From Bufo bufo (lineage: Eukaryota; Chordata; Amphibia; Anura; Bufonidae): a DNA stretch of 64,000 nucleotides. The position numbers and the translations under genes were made by a program. The DNA lies in the NCBI RefSeq assembly GCF_905171765.1, contig NC_053397.1:77614-141613 (forward strand). Direction: 5' to 3'. Positions 22,515 to 33,990 of the stretch are shown piece by piece; the stretch's first letter is position 1, and each line of letters opens with the position of its first letter. The notes below the pieces were generated by a model. It was not told the DNA's origin. It did not search any database and was given only the letters and a program-made list of their open reading frames with translations.

Positions 22515-22811
22515 TACACTGCTCAAAAAATAAAGGGAACACTTAAACAACACAATGTAACTCCAAGTCAATCACACTTCTGTGAAATCAAACTGTCCAC
22601 TTAGGAAGCAACACTGAGTGACAATCAATTTCACATGCTGTTGTGCAAATGGGATAGACAACAGGTGGAAATTATAGGCAATTAGCAAGACACCCCCAAT
22701 AAAGGAGTGGTTCTGCAGGTGGTGACCACAGACACTTCGCAGTTCCTATGCTTCCTTGCTGATGTTTTGGTCACTTTTGAATGCTGGTGGTGCTTTCACT
22801 CTAGTGGTAGC

Positions 22812-23785
22812 ATGAGACGGAGTCTACAACCCGCACAAGTGGCTCAGGTAGTGCAGCTTATCCAGGATGGCACATCAATGCGAGCTGTGGCAAGAAGGTT
22901 TGCTGTGTCTGTCAGCGTAGTGTCCAGAGCATGGAGGCGCTACCAGGAGACAGGCCAGTACATCAGGAGACGTGGAGGAGGCCGTAGGAGGGCAACAACC
23001 CAGCAGCAGGACCGCTACCTCCGCCTTTGTGCAAGGAGGAACAGGAGGAGCACTGCCAGAGCCCTGCAAAATGACCTCCAGCAGGCCACAAATGTGCATG
23101 TGTCTGCTCAAACGGTCAGAAACAGACTCCATGAGGGTGATATGAGGGCCCGACGTCCACAGGTGGGGCTTGTGCTTACAGCCCAACACCGTGCAGGACG
23201 TTTGGCATTTGCCAGAGAACACCAAGATTGGCAAATTCGCCACTGGCGCCATGTGCTCTTCACAGATGAAAGCAGGTTCCCGCTGAGCACATGTGACAGA
23301 GTCTTGAGACGCTGCGGAGAACGTTCTGCTGCCTGCAACATCCTCCAGCATGACCGGTTTGGCATTGGGTCAGTAATGGTGTGGGGTGGCATTTCTTTGG
23401 AGGGCTGCACAGCCCTCCATGTGCTCGCCAGAGGTAGCCTGACTGCCATTAGGTACCGAGATGAGATCCTCAGACCCCTTGTGAGACCATATGCTGGTGC
23501 GGTTGGCCCTGGGTTCCTCCTAATGCAAGAAAATGCTAGACCTCATGTGGCTGGAGTGTGTCAGCAGTTCCTGCAAGACGAAGGCATTGATGCTATGGAC
23601 TGGCCCGCCTGTTCCCAAGACATGAATCCAATTGAGCACATCTGGGACATCATGTCTCGCTCTATCCACCACAGACTGTCCAGGAGTTGGCAGATGCTTT
23701 AGACCAGGTCTGGGAGGAGATCCCTCAGGAGACCGTCCGCCACCTCATCAGGAGCATGCACAGGCGTTGTAGGGAGGTCATACCT
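22812..23785 (+). pseudogene. Tc1-like DDE transposase, frameshifted
   Basis: The ATG at 22812 begins [20 protein letters not shown], an N-terminal helix-turn-helix. A GGGRRRAT linker follows, and then the catalytic domain: FTDESRF (first D), [10 protein letters not shown] where the second D position reads E, and MNPIEHIWD (third acidic residue). The frame breaks near 23690; [15 protein letters not shown] and RRCREVI follow in another frame. The mutated second aspartate and the frameshift both predict an inactive enzyme. Upstream in-frame codons from 22707 are leader. Confidence 0.9.
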
Positions 23786-24078
23786 ACATTGGAATCCTTC
23801 AAAAGAAACCTGAAAACCCACCTCTTCAGACAAGCCTACAACCAGTGACCCTGCGGCCTCTATATCGCCATGACCTACTTAACTCGCACCCACTGTGTCC
23901 TTCTCCCATACCATGTAGATTGTAAGCCCTCATGGGCAGGGCCCTCTCTCCTTCTGTACCAGTTTGTAACTTGTCTTGTTTATGATTAGTGCAATTGTCT
24001 GTATTATGTATGTGCACCGCTCATCATATGTACAGCGCTATGGAATGAATGGCGCTTTAATAATAAATAATAATAATA
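23784..24078 (+). mobile_element. 5'-truncated L2 LINE 3' end
   Basis: Encodes LESFKRNLKTHLFRQAYNQ and stop, the C-terminal end of L2-type ORF2, then the L2 tail CAGCGCTATGGAATGAATGG CGCTTTAATAATAAATAATA and an (AAT)n end. ATAC flanks both sides (23780-23783, 24079-24082), and the flanks join within the Tc1-like transposase. Confidence 0.85.
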
Positions 24079-24372
24079 ATACAGGCACGTGGAGGCCACA
24101 CACACTACTGAGCCTCATTTTGACTTGTTTTAAGGACATTACATCAAAGTTGGATCAGCCTGTAGTGTGTTTTTCCACTTTAATTTTGAGTGTGACTCCA
24201 AATCCAGACCTCCATGGGTTGAAAAATTTGATTTCCATTTTTTTATTTTTGTGTGATTTTGTTGTCAGCACATTCAACTATGTAAAGAACAAAGTATTTA
24301 AGAAGAATATTTAATTAATTCAGATCTAGGATGTGTTATTTTTGTGTTCCCTTTATTTTTTTGAGCAGTGTA

Positions 24373-24550
24373 CATTGTACTATAGCCATTTATGTGGTGT
24401 ATAAAAAGGAAATATACGTACTTCCCATTAGCCACTCTGCAGTGAATTGTGATTGTTATATTTCTTTTTTTGGGGTGTAGGTATAGGAAAAAGAATACAT
24501 CTTAATTGACCTTCTGCAGTGAATTGTTATTTTTTTTATTTTTTGGCGTT
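24373..24550 (+). repeat. continuation of the unidentified tandem leader repeat
   Basis: Same units as 22080-22500 (CATTGTACTATAGCCATTTA, GGTGTATAAAAAGGAAATAT), resuming directly after the Tc1-like element and ending where Penelope-like coding sequence starts. Confidence 0.75.
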
Positions 24551-24555
24551 ATTTA

Positions 24556-25951
24556 CTTGCAACAATTGACATTGAGAGTTTATACACTAAAATTCCCCAA
24601 GATCTAGGTGTAGCAATTGTTGGAGACTTATTGACCAAAATAGGAAAGGATAAACCTTACGCTGAGTTTGTCACTGAAGCATTGTCCTTTGTGTTAAAAA
24701 ACAACACGTTCATGTTTAATAAACAATGGTATAGTCAAACATCCGGAACTGCTATGGGGACACCAGTCTCCTGTACTTTTGCAAACTTATTCCTAGCCCA
24801 ATTTGAAGAGAGATACAAATTTACTATCAATAACCCCTTTGTACAACACATCAAAAGCTTTTTTAGATACATTGATGATTTATTTATTATTTGGTTTGTT
24901 TGTTCAATATTTAAATGACAATAATATGAGCTTCACTAGTAAGATAGAAGAACAGGCTATCGAATTCCTAGATGTCCAAGTTAGGATTATCAATAAGGAA
25001 ATTGATACTACCATATATAGAAAACCCAGCTCGACAAACTCTCTTTTGCACTATGACAGCTTTCACCCGCCACACGTAGCTGCAGCTGTCCCGTATGGTC
25101 AATTTGTCAGACTTGCAAGGATCATTAAAAACGATATAGAGTTTGAGAATCAGGGTAGAGATCTCAAAAATAGATTCATGCAACATGGATATCCGCCTCT
25201 CTTGATTGATAAAGCTTATGATAAAGCATATGCACGCAGGCTAAGTAAATGGAAAAAGAAGAAAACACATTACAGTGAAATACCGCAAGACACTAAGGCA
25301 GTGTTCACATTTGAATATTCTCCCATGGCCCAAACCATCAAAAATGCCATCTTAAACAATTGGCATATGCTCCAGCGAGATGAGCAATTAATCAATAAAG
25401 TGATAAACAAACCGATTGTTAGCTTTAAGAGAGCGAAATCTATAGGAGATATTGTGACCAGCAGTAATCTTCCAGATACAAGCCATACTTGGTTAGATAG
25501 ATGGAGTCCCATGGGAAACTTCAAATGTGGGCACTGCGCAATGTGTAACGTAATGCGCACGGGGAAACAAGTCCAGATAGGACATATAACATACACTATT
25601 AAGCAATTTATTAATTGCAAGTCAGCTTATGTAGTGTATGCGATTTTTTGCCCATGCGAAAGATTTTATATCGGTAAAACCCATAGACCCCTATATGTGC
25701 GATTCAGAGAACATAAAAGATCGATCGTTACAGGTATTGGAGCTACATGTCTCATCGAACATATTAAAGATGAACATCAGGGTACTAAAGAAGTGTTAAA
25801 ATGTGCAGGGATCGAGAGAGTTAATCCACCAGCCAGAGGTGGGGACAGAAAGCACATTTTATTGCAACGAGAAGCACAATGGATTATTAAAAGTAATGCC
25901 ATGGGAGGTTTAGGCTTCAATGACAAAAACGATCTTGCTGTCTTTGTATGA
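24556..25951 (+). pseudogene. Penelope-like element: reverse transcriptase plus GIY-YIG endonuclease, 5'-truncated
   Basis: Penelope-like elements copy themselves with a telomerase-related reverse transcriptase fused to a GIY-YIG endonuclease. The first frame (24559-24918) reads ATIDIESLYTKIP, GTAMGTPVSCTFANLF and the catalytic box RYIDDLF. A frameshift and probable small deletion near 24890 moves the rest to a second frame, open to 25951: EFLDVQVR and IYRKPSSTNSLLHYDSFHP, then a CGHCAMC cysteine pair. The GIY-YIG nuclease follows: AYVVYAIFCPCERFYIGKT, with R at YVRFREHKR and E at REAQWI. The finger and N-terminal extension are absent. Confidence 0.9.
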
Positions 25952-26195
25952 TTTTAAAGTTTTATATGTATATGAAGGTGATCCGAATATTTGATTGATT
26001 GATGCACCTGTTTAGCAGTGACGTGCAGGGAGCAGACAGGTATATTGGGCGCTCCCCTTTCACGTCACAGTAGGCTCGACAAAGCGTGATTGCATCGCGA
26101 AACGGCTGTTGCCTTTCCTTCTGCTGTATGTGACCTGCACCCGCTATGTTTCAAACCGAATAAAGCTACGATTTAACGAAGATTCGGTGAGTGCC
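25952..26195 (+). mobile_element. Penelope-like element 3' tail
   Basis: Non-coding tail after the stop with GCATCGCGAAACGGCTGTTG and GAATAAAGCTACG. A comparable CTGAAACGTCGCAAGGGTGA ATAAAG tail is at 60.75 kb. The exact right end is not defined. Confidence 0.6.
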
Positions 26196-26317
26196 GCCTT
26201 TTTTCTCTTTTTTTCTTCTACCGTTGATGATATTCAGCTATTTACCTAGGCAGAGCACCACTCAATTTTTTGTATGGACGCTGAGAGTTAGCCGACTGTG
26301 TTCTCTTTTCTCTTTGC

Positions 26318-26860
26318 GATATAACAGTTGCCCCCCAAAAAATTTGATTGAGGCAGGGGTGCAATATACCTAGAATATAATTTCCAGATAGTGCATTTGT
26401 ATTGTGCAGCATTTGTGTGTGGATCCGCGGAGACACCTCACCTATACAGACAGACAAATGCCATTGGAACAACTATTTGCAACTGGTGTGATATAACAGT
26501 TGCCCCCAAAAAAATCTGATTGAGGCAGGGGTGCAATATACCTAGAATATAATTTCCAGATAGTGCATTTGTATTGTGCAGCATTTGTGTGTGGATCCGC
26601 GGAGACACCTCACCTATACAGACAGACAAATGCCATTGGAACAACTATTTGCAACTGGTGTGATATAACAGTTGCCCCCAAAAAAATCTGATTGAGGCAG
26701 GGGCGTGATATACCTATAATATAATTTCTATATTGTGCATTTGCATTGTGCAGCATTTGTGTGCAGTTCTGCTGAGATACCGCAGCTATACAGACAGACA
26801 AACGCCATTGGAACAACTAATTGCAACTGGTGTGATATACCAGTTGCCCCCCAAAAAAAC
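26318..26860. repeat. 172-bp tandem repeat
   Basis: Units begin GATATAACAGTTGCCCCC at 26318, 26490 and 26662, with a partial at 26834. The first two are nearly identical and the third is more diverged. The array lies just upstream of the ORF at 26938. Confidence 0.95.
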
Positions 26861-26937
26861 GGATTAAGGGGTTCTATATACCTGCTTCCACATACACTGC
26901 TCTTCTATAGGGACTTTGTCACAGGGTCATTTTGAAA

Positions 26938-27345
26938 ATGACAGGCAGAGGAAGAGGCCGGCCATTCCGCAGGGGTGGTAGGGGTCGGGCAGGTGTACCA
27001 GGCCAGAGCCTAAGTGGGAAGTTGGAGAAGGTGCGTGCGATTACGTCAAAGGACGCACCAGAGTTGGTTGAATGGCTCACTCAGCCTTCCGCTTCTGCAC
27101 CCTCCTCATCCTCTGTATCTGCACCCTCCTCACTCTCTGCTGTGTTCACCCCCAAAGACACCACCACCACCACCATAGCCCCTCTACTTGAGTCAGAGGA
27201 ATTCTTTTCCCATCAATTCTCAGACCTTACTGATGTGCAGCCATTTTTGGCATCGGATGAGGAAGAGGAGGAAGCAACGGCCGCCACCCAGCAGGCAGAA
27301 CTCATAGTGCACAGGAGGCAAAAAGCAGACTGCAAATGTATCTAG
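26938..27345 (+). CDS. unrecognised 135-residue ORF, Arg/Gly N-terminus and acidic C-terminus
   Basis: I do not recognise this protein. The ATG at 26938 opens MTGRGRGRPFRRGGRGRAG, a basic RGG-like stretch. There is then a short conserved-looking segment (KVRAITSKDAPELVEWLTQP), a Ser/Pro/Thr-rich middle, and the acidic run ASDEEEEEA near residue 112. It follows the 172-bp array and probably belongs to the unidentified repeat beginning at 21453. A first ORF of a DNA transposon, or an exon of one, is possible; a host gene is unlikely. Confidence 0.45.
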   Translation: MTGRGRGRPFRRGGRGRAGVPGQSLSGKLEKVRAITSKDAPELVEWLTQPSASAPSSSSVSAPSSLSAVFTPKDTTTTTIAPLLESEEFFSHQFSDLTDVQPFLASDEEEEEATAATQQAELIVHRRQKADCKCI

Positions 27346-27575
27346 AGCGAGCCATCCACCATGCACGGTAACATCTTGCGCTCCCAGGACGCCGGCACAT
27401 GGCTCCGCAGTGTGAGCTTTTTGTTCAACTTTATGTTTATTAAACATTTTTCACTATCAACATGTGCAGCAAAAGAGAAAAAAAACTTTTACAGACATCA
27501 TGTCTTTGCTGCGATACGGCTGTATAATATTCTAATGAGCGAATCTCCTGGATACGGGAATAATGATCCGCCTAA
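27346..27575. other. unassigned sequence
   Basis: Continues beyond the ORF with an AT-rich stretch (TTTATGTTTATTAAACATTT). It may be the remainder of the same element. No motif identified. Confidence 0.3.
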
Positions 27576-29328
27576 GGCCTCATGCACACGACCGTTTTTT
27601 TTTTCGCGGACCCATTGACTTTCAATGGGTCCGTGGAAAAATCGGAAAATGCACCGTTTTGCAGCCGCATCCGTAATCCGTGTTTCCTGTTCGTCAAAAA
27701 AATATGACCTGTTCTATTTTTTTGACGGACAATGGTTCACGGACCCATTCAAGTCAATGGGTCCGTGAAAAAACATGGATGCACACAAGATTGCCATCCG
27801 CGTCCGTCATCCTTGTCCGTAGGCTACTTTCACACAGACGGATCCGCTGATCCGTCTGCATAAAAGCTTTTTAGATCAGATTTTTCACTTCGTGAAAACT
27901 CAGATCCGACAGTATATTCTAACACAGAGGCGTTCCCATGGTGATGGGGACGCTTCAGGTTAGAATATACTAAAAGAACTGGCAGCAGGGGGCAGACCCC
28001 CCTGTATTTAACTCATTGGTGGCCAGTGCGGCCCCCCCTCCCTCCCCTGTATTTAACTCATTGGTGGCCAGTGCGGCCGGCCCCCCCCCCCCTCCCTGCC
28101 TCTCTTGTATTTAACACATTGGTGGCCAGTGCGGCCGCCCCCCCCCAATTAAAATGACCGACCCCCCATCATTGGTGGCAGCGGAGAGTTCCGATCGGAG
28201 TCCCAGTTTAATCGCTGGGGCTCCGATCGGTTACCATGGCAGCCAAGACGCTACTGCAGTCCTGGCTGCCATGGTTATTTAGCAATTTTAGAAGCATTAT
28301 ACTTACCTGCGATGTCTGTGACCGGCCGGGCGCTCCTCCTACTGGTAAGTGAAAGGTCTGTGCGGCGCATTGCTTATAGCACAGACCTTTCACTTACCAG
28401 TAGGAGGAGCGCCCGGCCGGTCACAGACATCGCAGGTAAGTATAATGCTTCTAAAATTGCTAAGTAACCATGGCAGCCAGGACTGCAGTAGCGTCCTGGT
28501 TGCCATGGTTACCGATCGGAGTCCCAGCGATTAAACTGGGACTCCGATCGGAACTCTCCGCTGCCACCAATGATGGGGGGTCGGTCATTTTAATTAGGGG
28601 GGGGGGGGCGGCCGCACTGGCCACCAATGTGTTAAATACAAGGGAGGGAGGGGGGCCATCCACACTGGCCACCAATGTGTTAAATACAAGGGAGGGAGGG
28701 GGGACCGGCCGCACTGGCCACCAATGTGTTAAATACAAATGGAGGGAGGGGGGCCGGCCGCACTGGCCACCAATGAGTTAAATACAGGGGGGGAGAGGGG
28801 GCTCTGCCCCCTGCTGCCTGGCAGCACCTGCCAGGCAGCAGGGGGCAGTCATGTACACAGTTCTTTTAGTATATTCTAACCTGAAGCGTCCCCATCACCA
28901 TGGGAACGCCTCTGTGTTAGAATATACTGTCACGATCGAACTCAAATCCGATGGTATATTCTAACATAGAGGCGTTCCCATGGTGATGGGGACGCTTCAA
29001 GTTAAAATATACCATCGGAATGGAGAAAACTCAGATCCGATGGTATAATAGGGACTCCTGACTTTACATTGAAAGTCAATGGGGACGGATCCGTTTGCAA
29101 TTGCACCATATTGTGTCAACGTCAAACGGATCCGTCCCCATTGACTTGCATTGTAAGTCAGGACGGATCCGTTTGGCTCCGCACGGCCAGGCGGACACCA
29201 AAACAACTTTTTTTTCATGTCCGTGGATCCTCCAAAAATCAAGGATGACCCACGGACGAAAAAACGGTCACGGAACAACGGAAATCCGTTTTGCGGACCG
29301 CAAAAAATACGGCCGTGTGCATGAAGCC
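27576..29328. mobile_element. composite Harbinger-like MITE with nested element
   Basis: Outer ends GGCCTCATGCACACGACCG and CGGCCGTGTGCATGAAGCC, flanked by TAA (27573-27575) and TTA (29329-29331). At about 27832 a second terminus, GGCTACTTTCACACAGACGG, starts inside it. The nested element contains the 1-kb hairpin and a GGACGGATCCGTTTG palindrome near 29075-29175. No gene. Confidence 0.78.
27895..28945. repeat. about 1-kb hairpin (inverted repeat)
   Basis: Arms of roughly 500 bp face each other around 28375, where GTGAAAGGTCTGTGC meets GCACAGACCTTTCAC. Outer parts are TCTAACACAGAGGCGTTCCC on the left and its complement near 28915 on the right. Each arm carries copies of a CTCATTGGTGGCCAGTGCGG unit with unequal number. 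Confidence 0.9.
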
Positions 29329-29331
29329 TTA

Positions 29332-30746
29332 GATGGAGGAGTGGTTCTTTTCCAAAAGAGGGCAATCAAACCTTTTGCCGCAGTGAGAAGATGCAAGAGC
29401 AGCCTGGAGATGTGACCTCCCACATCCCTAGGTGGGACATTCAATAGGTATGTAAGGGGCTCTAACCTCACCGGACGGCCCAGAACGTCCTGCAGCACAG
29501 AGGCTACCATCCTCCAGAAGGGCACAACTAAAGGGCACATCCAGAATATATGGTATATGAAAGCACCATTGGCTGAGCATGTCCAACAGACATTAGGGAT
29601 ACTCCTGTTTAAGGCGTGTAGCACCTCTGGGGTATGGTACCAGTGCATCAGTAATTTCAGTTGAGTTTCTTTATAAGTTATGCAGGATGAACTAGTAAAA
29701 GCCCTGGACCACACCACCTTCCAAAGGTTCAATGGGACTTCCTTATCTAGCCACTTTTCCCATTTCAGCATATACAAGTGTTTTCCCCCTAGTAAGCAAG
29801 TCTGGGTGATAAGCAGATCGTATATATCTGAAATGAGACCTCTGACTGATGGGCCTCGGACACATAGTTTCTCAAATGAGTTAAGAGGGGGTAGTGATCT
29901 CGAGTTGATGGACGAGTGGCAGAAATGGGCTATTTGGTGGTAGTGATAATTAGAGGAGGGGGGTAGATCATATTTATTTTGTAAATCTGTAAAAGACAAG
30001 ACGGTTCGTTAGGGGATTTCGTACGTCATGAACACGAAAAAGTCCACTTCTGATCCAGGGGCCCGCCTTAGTTGATTCACTACTATTGCCCAGGTGTGGG
30101 GTAAATAAAAATAGGGTAAGAGATAAGTGTAATGTAGAGAGGCCAAATTTAATCTTGCAGGTCAACCATAGGCTTTTAGTAAATGTCATAAGGCCTAGCA
30201 GTCTCTTAGGAGTAATGTCCGCTGGATGGCCCCAGATCATAGCTCCCATATGTATCGAGGCTAACCAGAGACTCTCTATCTCTGTCCATTTATTAAAGGA
30301 ATTGAATGTAGTCCAGGAGGCTAAATGTCTGAGATGTGTGGCATGGTAGTAGAGGGCTATATCTGGTAGGGAGTGGCTGCCCTGAGACTTTTTTAAGGTC
30401 AGGACCGTTTTAGCAATACGGTGTCATTTGTTGTGCCATACAAAAGTTAGGAAGGCAGATTGAATTTGGCGCAAAGTTCCCGCCGATACTCTGGGAGCGT
30501 TTCAAACAAGTATAGCAATTTGGGTAAGATCGACATCTTGACTGCTGCTATACGACCCAGTAAAGATATATGCAGGGGTCTCCACTTATTGAGGAGCGTA
30601 TTAATATTGGCTATGACCGGCGGGAAGTTAGCTCCATATAAGGCAGGGTAGGTAGGGGTAATATGACCTCCCAAGTATTTTACAGAACGGTTTTACCAGG
30701 CGTATTTAGGAGTGCTGTATTGCTGACAGAGTTTATGGGGGAATAT
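29332..30746 (-). pseudogene. L1-B ORF2 C-terminal part
   Basis: Minus-strand L1-type ORF2 after the reverse transcriptase: SVKYLGGHITPTYPALYGAN near 30660, LPKLLYLFETLP, then VCWTCSANGAFIYHIFWMCP near 29600. The last is the C-terminal zinc-knuckle region of L1 (C-x2-C...H-x4-C). The frame is broken several times. It joins, across a TTAA insertion, to the reverse transcriptase at 38347-39339, and stops at the MITE at 29328, so the poly-A end of this copy was not seen. Confidence 0.85.
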
Positions 30747-30757
30747 TTAACCCCTTT

Positions 30758-31627
30758 GGCCTTTTCACACGTGAGTTGAACGCATTGCACCCGCACTGAA
30801 TCCGGACTCATTCATTTCTTTGGGGCTGTGCACATGAGCAGTGATTTTCACGTATCACTTGTGCGTTGCGTGAAAATGGCAGCATGCTCTATATTGTGCG
30901 TTCTTCACGCAACGCAGGCCCCATAGAAGTGAATGGGACTGTGTGAAAATCGCAAGCATCCGCAAACAAGTGCGGATGCGGTGCGATTTTCACTTATGGT
31001 TGCTAGGAGACGATCGGGATGGAGACCCGATCATTATTATTTTCCCTTATAACATGGTTATAAGGGAAAATAATAGCATTCTGAATACAGAATGCATAGT
31101 ACAATAGGACTGGAGGGGTTAAAAAATAAATAAATAATAATTTAACTCACCTTAATCCACTTGTTCGCGCAGCCCGGCTTCTCTTCTGTCTTCTTTCTTC
31201 AGGACCTGGGTAAAGGACCTGTGATGACGTCACTGCGCTCATAACATGGCCCGTCACATGATCCATCACCATGGTAAAAGATCATGTGATGGACCATGTG
31301 ATGAGCGCAGTGTTATTTTTTTTTTAACCCCTCCAGCCCAGTTGTACTATGCATTCTGTATTCAGAATGCTATTATTTTCCTTTATTACCATGTTATAAG
31401 GGAAAATAATACAATCTACAGAACACCTAACCCAAACCCGAACTTCTTCACAGAAGTTCGGGTTTGGGTTAGGTGTTCTGTAGATTGTATTATTTTCCCT
31501 TAAACATGCTGATTTTTCTCATGTGCGTGCAAAACGCATTACAATGTTTTGCACTTACGCGGAAAAATCGCGCATGTTCCCGCAACGCACCCGCATCTTT
31601 TCCCGCAACGCCCGTGTGAAACCAGCC
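30758..31627. mobile_element. MITE with several internal hairpins
   Basis: Left end GGCCTTTTCACACG, right end CGTGTGAAACCAGCC, followed by TTA. Inside are a strong palindrome (31403-31500, arms AACACCTAACCCAAACCCGA), an inverted pair with GCATTCTGTATTCAGAATGC, and GATCATGTGATGG repeats. No coding capacity. Confidence 0.75.
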
Positions 31628-33990
31628 TTAGGGATCGGGCTCATTTTCACCTTAAGGACCAGGCAATTTTTTTGCAAATCTGACCTGTGTCACTTTATGT
31701 GGGGATAACTTTAAAACGCTTTGACTTATCCAGGCCATTCTGAGATTGTTTTTTCGTCACATATTGTACTTTATGACACTGGTAAAATGAAGTAAAAAAA
31801 TGTCATTCTTATTTATTAAAAAATACCAAATTTACCAAAATTTGGGAAAAATTAGCAAATTTCCAAGTTTCAATTTCTCTACTTCTATAATACAGAGTAA
31901 TACCTACAAAAATAGTTATTACTTTACATTTCCTATATGTCTACTTCATGTTTGGATCATTTTGGGAATTACATTTTAGTTTTTGGGGACGTTACAAGGC
32001 TTAGAAATTTAGAAGCAAATCTTGAAATTTTTCAGAAATTTTCAAAAACCCAATTTGTAGGGACCAGTTCAGGTTTGAAGTCACTTTGTGAGGCTTACAT
32101 GATAGAAACCACCCAAAAATTACCCCATTCTAGAAACTACACCTCTCAAGGTATTCAAAACGGATTTTACAAGAGTTAATGGCAAATGGAGATTAAATTT
32201 CAGAATTTAGATTTTTGGGCAAATTTTCCATTTTAATCCATTTTTTCCAGTAACAAAGCAAGGGTTAACAGCCAAACAAAACTCAATATTTATTGCCCTG
32301 ATTCTTTAGTTTGTAGAAACACCCCATATGTGGCCGTAAACTACTGTACGGGCACACAGTAGGGCGTAGAAGCAAAGGTGTGCCGTGTTGGTTTTTGGAA
32401 GGCAGATATTGCTGGACTGGTTTATTTATGCCATGTCCCATTTAAAGCCCCCTTGATGCACCCCTAAAGTAGAAACTGCATAAAAGTGACCCCATCTAAG
32501 AAACTACACCCCTCAAGGTATTCAAAACTGATTTTACAAACTTTGTTAACCCTTTAGGTGTTGCACAAGGGTTATTGGCAAATGGAGATGAAATTTGAGA
32601 ATTAAAATTTTTGGGCAAATTTTCCATTTTAATCAATTTTTTCAATAACAAAGCAAGGGTTAACAGCCAAACAAAACTCTATATTTATTGCCCCGATTCT
32701 GTAGTTTGCAGAAACTCCCCATATGTGGCCGTAAACTACTGTACGGGCACACAGTAGGGCGTAGAGGGAAAGGTGCACCATGTGGTTTTTGGAAGGCAGA
32801 TTTTGCTGGACTGGTTTATTTACACCATGTCCCATTTGAAGCCCCCCTGATGCACCCCTAGAGTAGAAACTCAATAAAAGTGACCCCATTTTGGAAACTA
32901 CGGGATAAGGTGGCAGTTTTGTTAGGACTATTTTTAGGATACATATGATTTTTGGTTTATCTATATTATATTTTTGTGAGGCAAGGTTACCAAAAATAGA
33001 AATTCTGAAATTTCATCTCCATTTGCCACAAACTGTTGAGGAACACCTAAAGGGTTAATAAAGTTTGTAAAATCAGTTTTGAATACCTTGAGGGGTGTAG
33101 TTTCTCAGATGAAGTGTATCAGGGGGGCTTCAAATGGGACATGGTCCCAAAAAAAAAAAATGGCCATCAAAATCTGCCTTCCAGAAACCAACCGTTTGGT
33201 CATACAGCAGTTTACGACCACATATGTGGTGTTTCTGTAAACTGCAAAATCAGGGTAATAAATATTACGTTTTGTTTGGCTGTTAACCCTTGCTTTGTTA
33301 CTGGAAAAAAACTGATTAAAATGGAAAATTTACCCAAAAATTGCTGTTTTGGCACCGTTTTTATTTAATTTTTTTGACCGTGTTCATCTGAGGGGTTAGG
33401 TCATGGGGTATTTTCATAGAGCAGATTCTTACACTATATTATCCTTTTATAAACAAAAAAAAACATTTTAGTATCTCCATAGTCTAAGAGTATTTATTTT
33501 TTTGTTTTTAGCCGATTAGCGGGATGAGAGGACGGTTTTATTGGCACTATTTTGGGGGGCATATGACTTTTTGATCGCTTGCTATTACAATTTTTGTGAT
33601 GTAAGATGACAAAAAAAAACTTTTTTTGCATCGTTTTTATTTTATTTTTTGGACCGTGTTCATCTGAAGGGTTAGGTCATGAGGTATTTTTATAGAGCAG
33701 ATTCTTACGGTCGCGGCGATACCTAATATGTCTACGTTTTTAAAATGTATTTATGTTTTACACTATATTATCTTTTTATAAACAAAAAAAATAACATTTT
33801 AGTATCTCCATAGTCTGAGTCTTTTTTTTATTCAATTTTTTTTTGCCGATTATCTTAGGTAGGGGCTCATTACCTAATATGTCTACTTTTTTTTATTTAT
33901 TTTAGTTTTACTAAATAATATATATATTTTTATTTTATTTTACTTTTAGTGTCTCAAGTCTGAGAACCATAGTTTTTTTATCCGATTGTC
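31628..33990. repeat. sub-terminal direct and inverted repeats of the piggyBac element
   Basis: A module of about 370 bp (AGAAACTACACC, CCTTTAGGTGTT, AACAAAGCAAGGGTTAACAG, CCCCATATGTGGCCGTAAAC) occurs twice directly (about 32100-32490 and 32490-32890) and once inverted (about 32985-33345). Shorter AT-rich repeats with GACCGTGTTCATCTGA follow to 33990. No gene. Confidence 0.8.

Larger units (their letters stand above)
22517..24370 (+). mobile_element. Tc1-like transposon with L2 insertion
   Basis: Terminal repeats CACTGCTCAAAAAATAAAGG and, inverted, CACTGCTCAAAAAAATAAAG, with TA on both sides (22515-22516, 24371-24372). Flanking tandem repeat sequence (TGAAATTA / TACATTGTACTA) is continuous across it. 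It contains one transposase gene and a 295-bp L2 tail; without that tail it would be about 1.55 kb, a normal Tc1 length. Confidence 0.93.
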
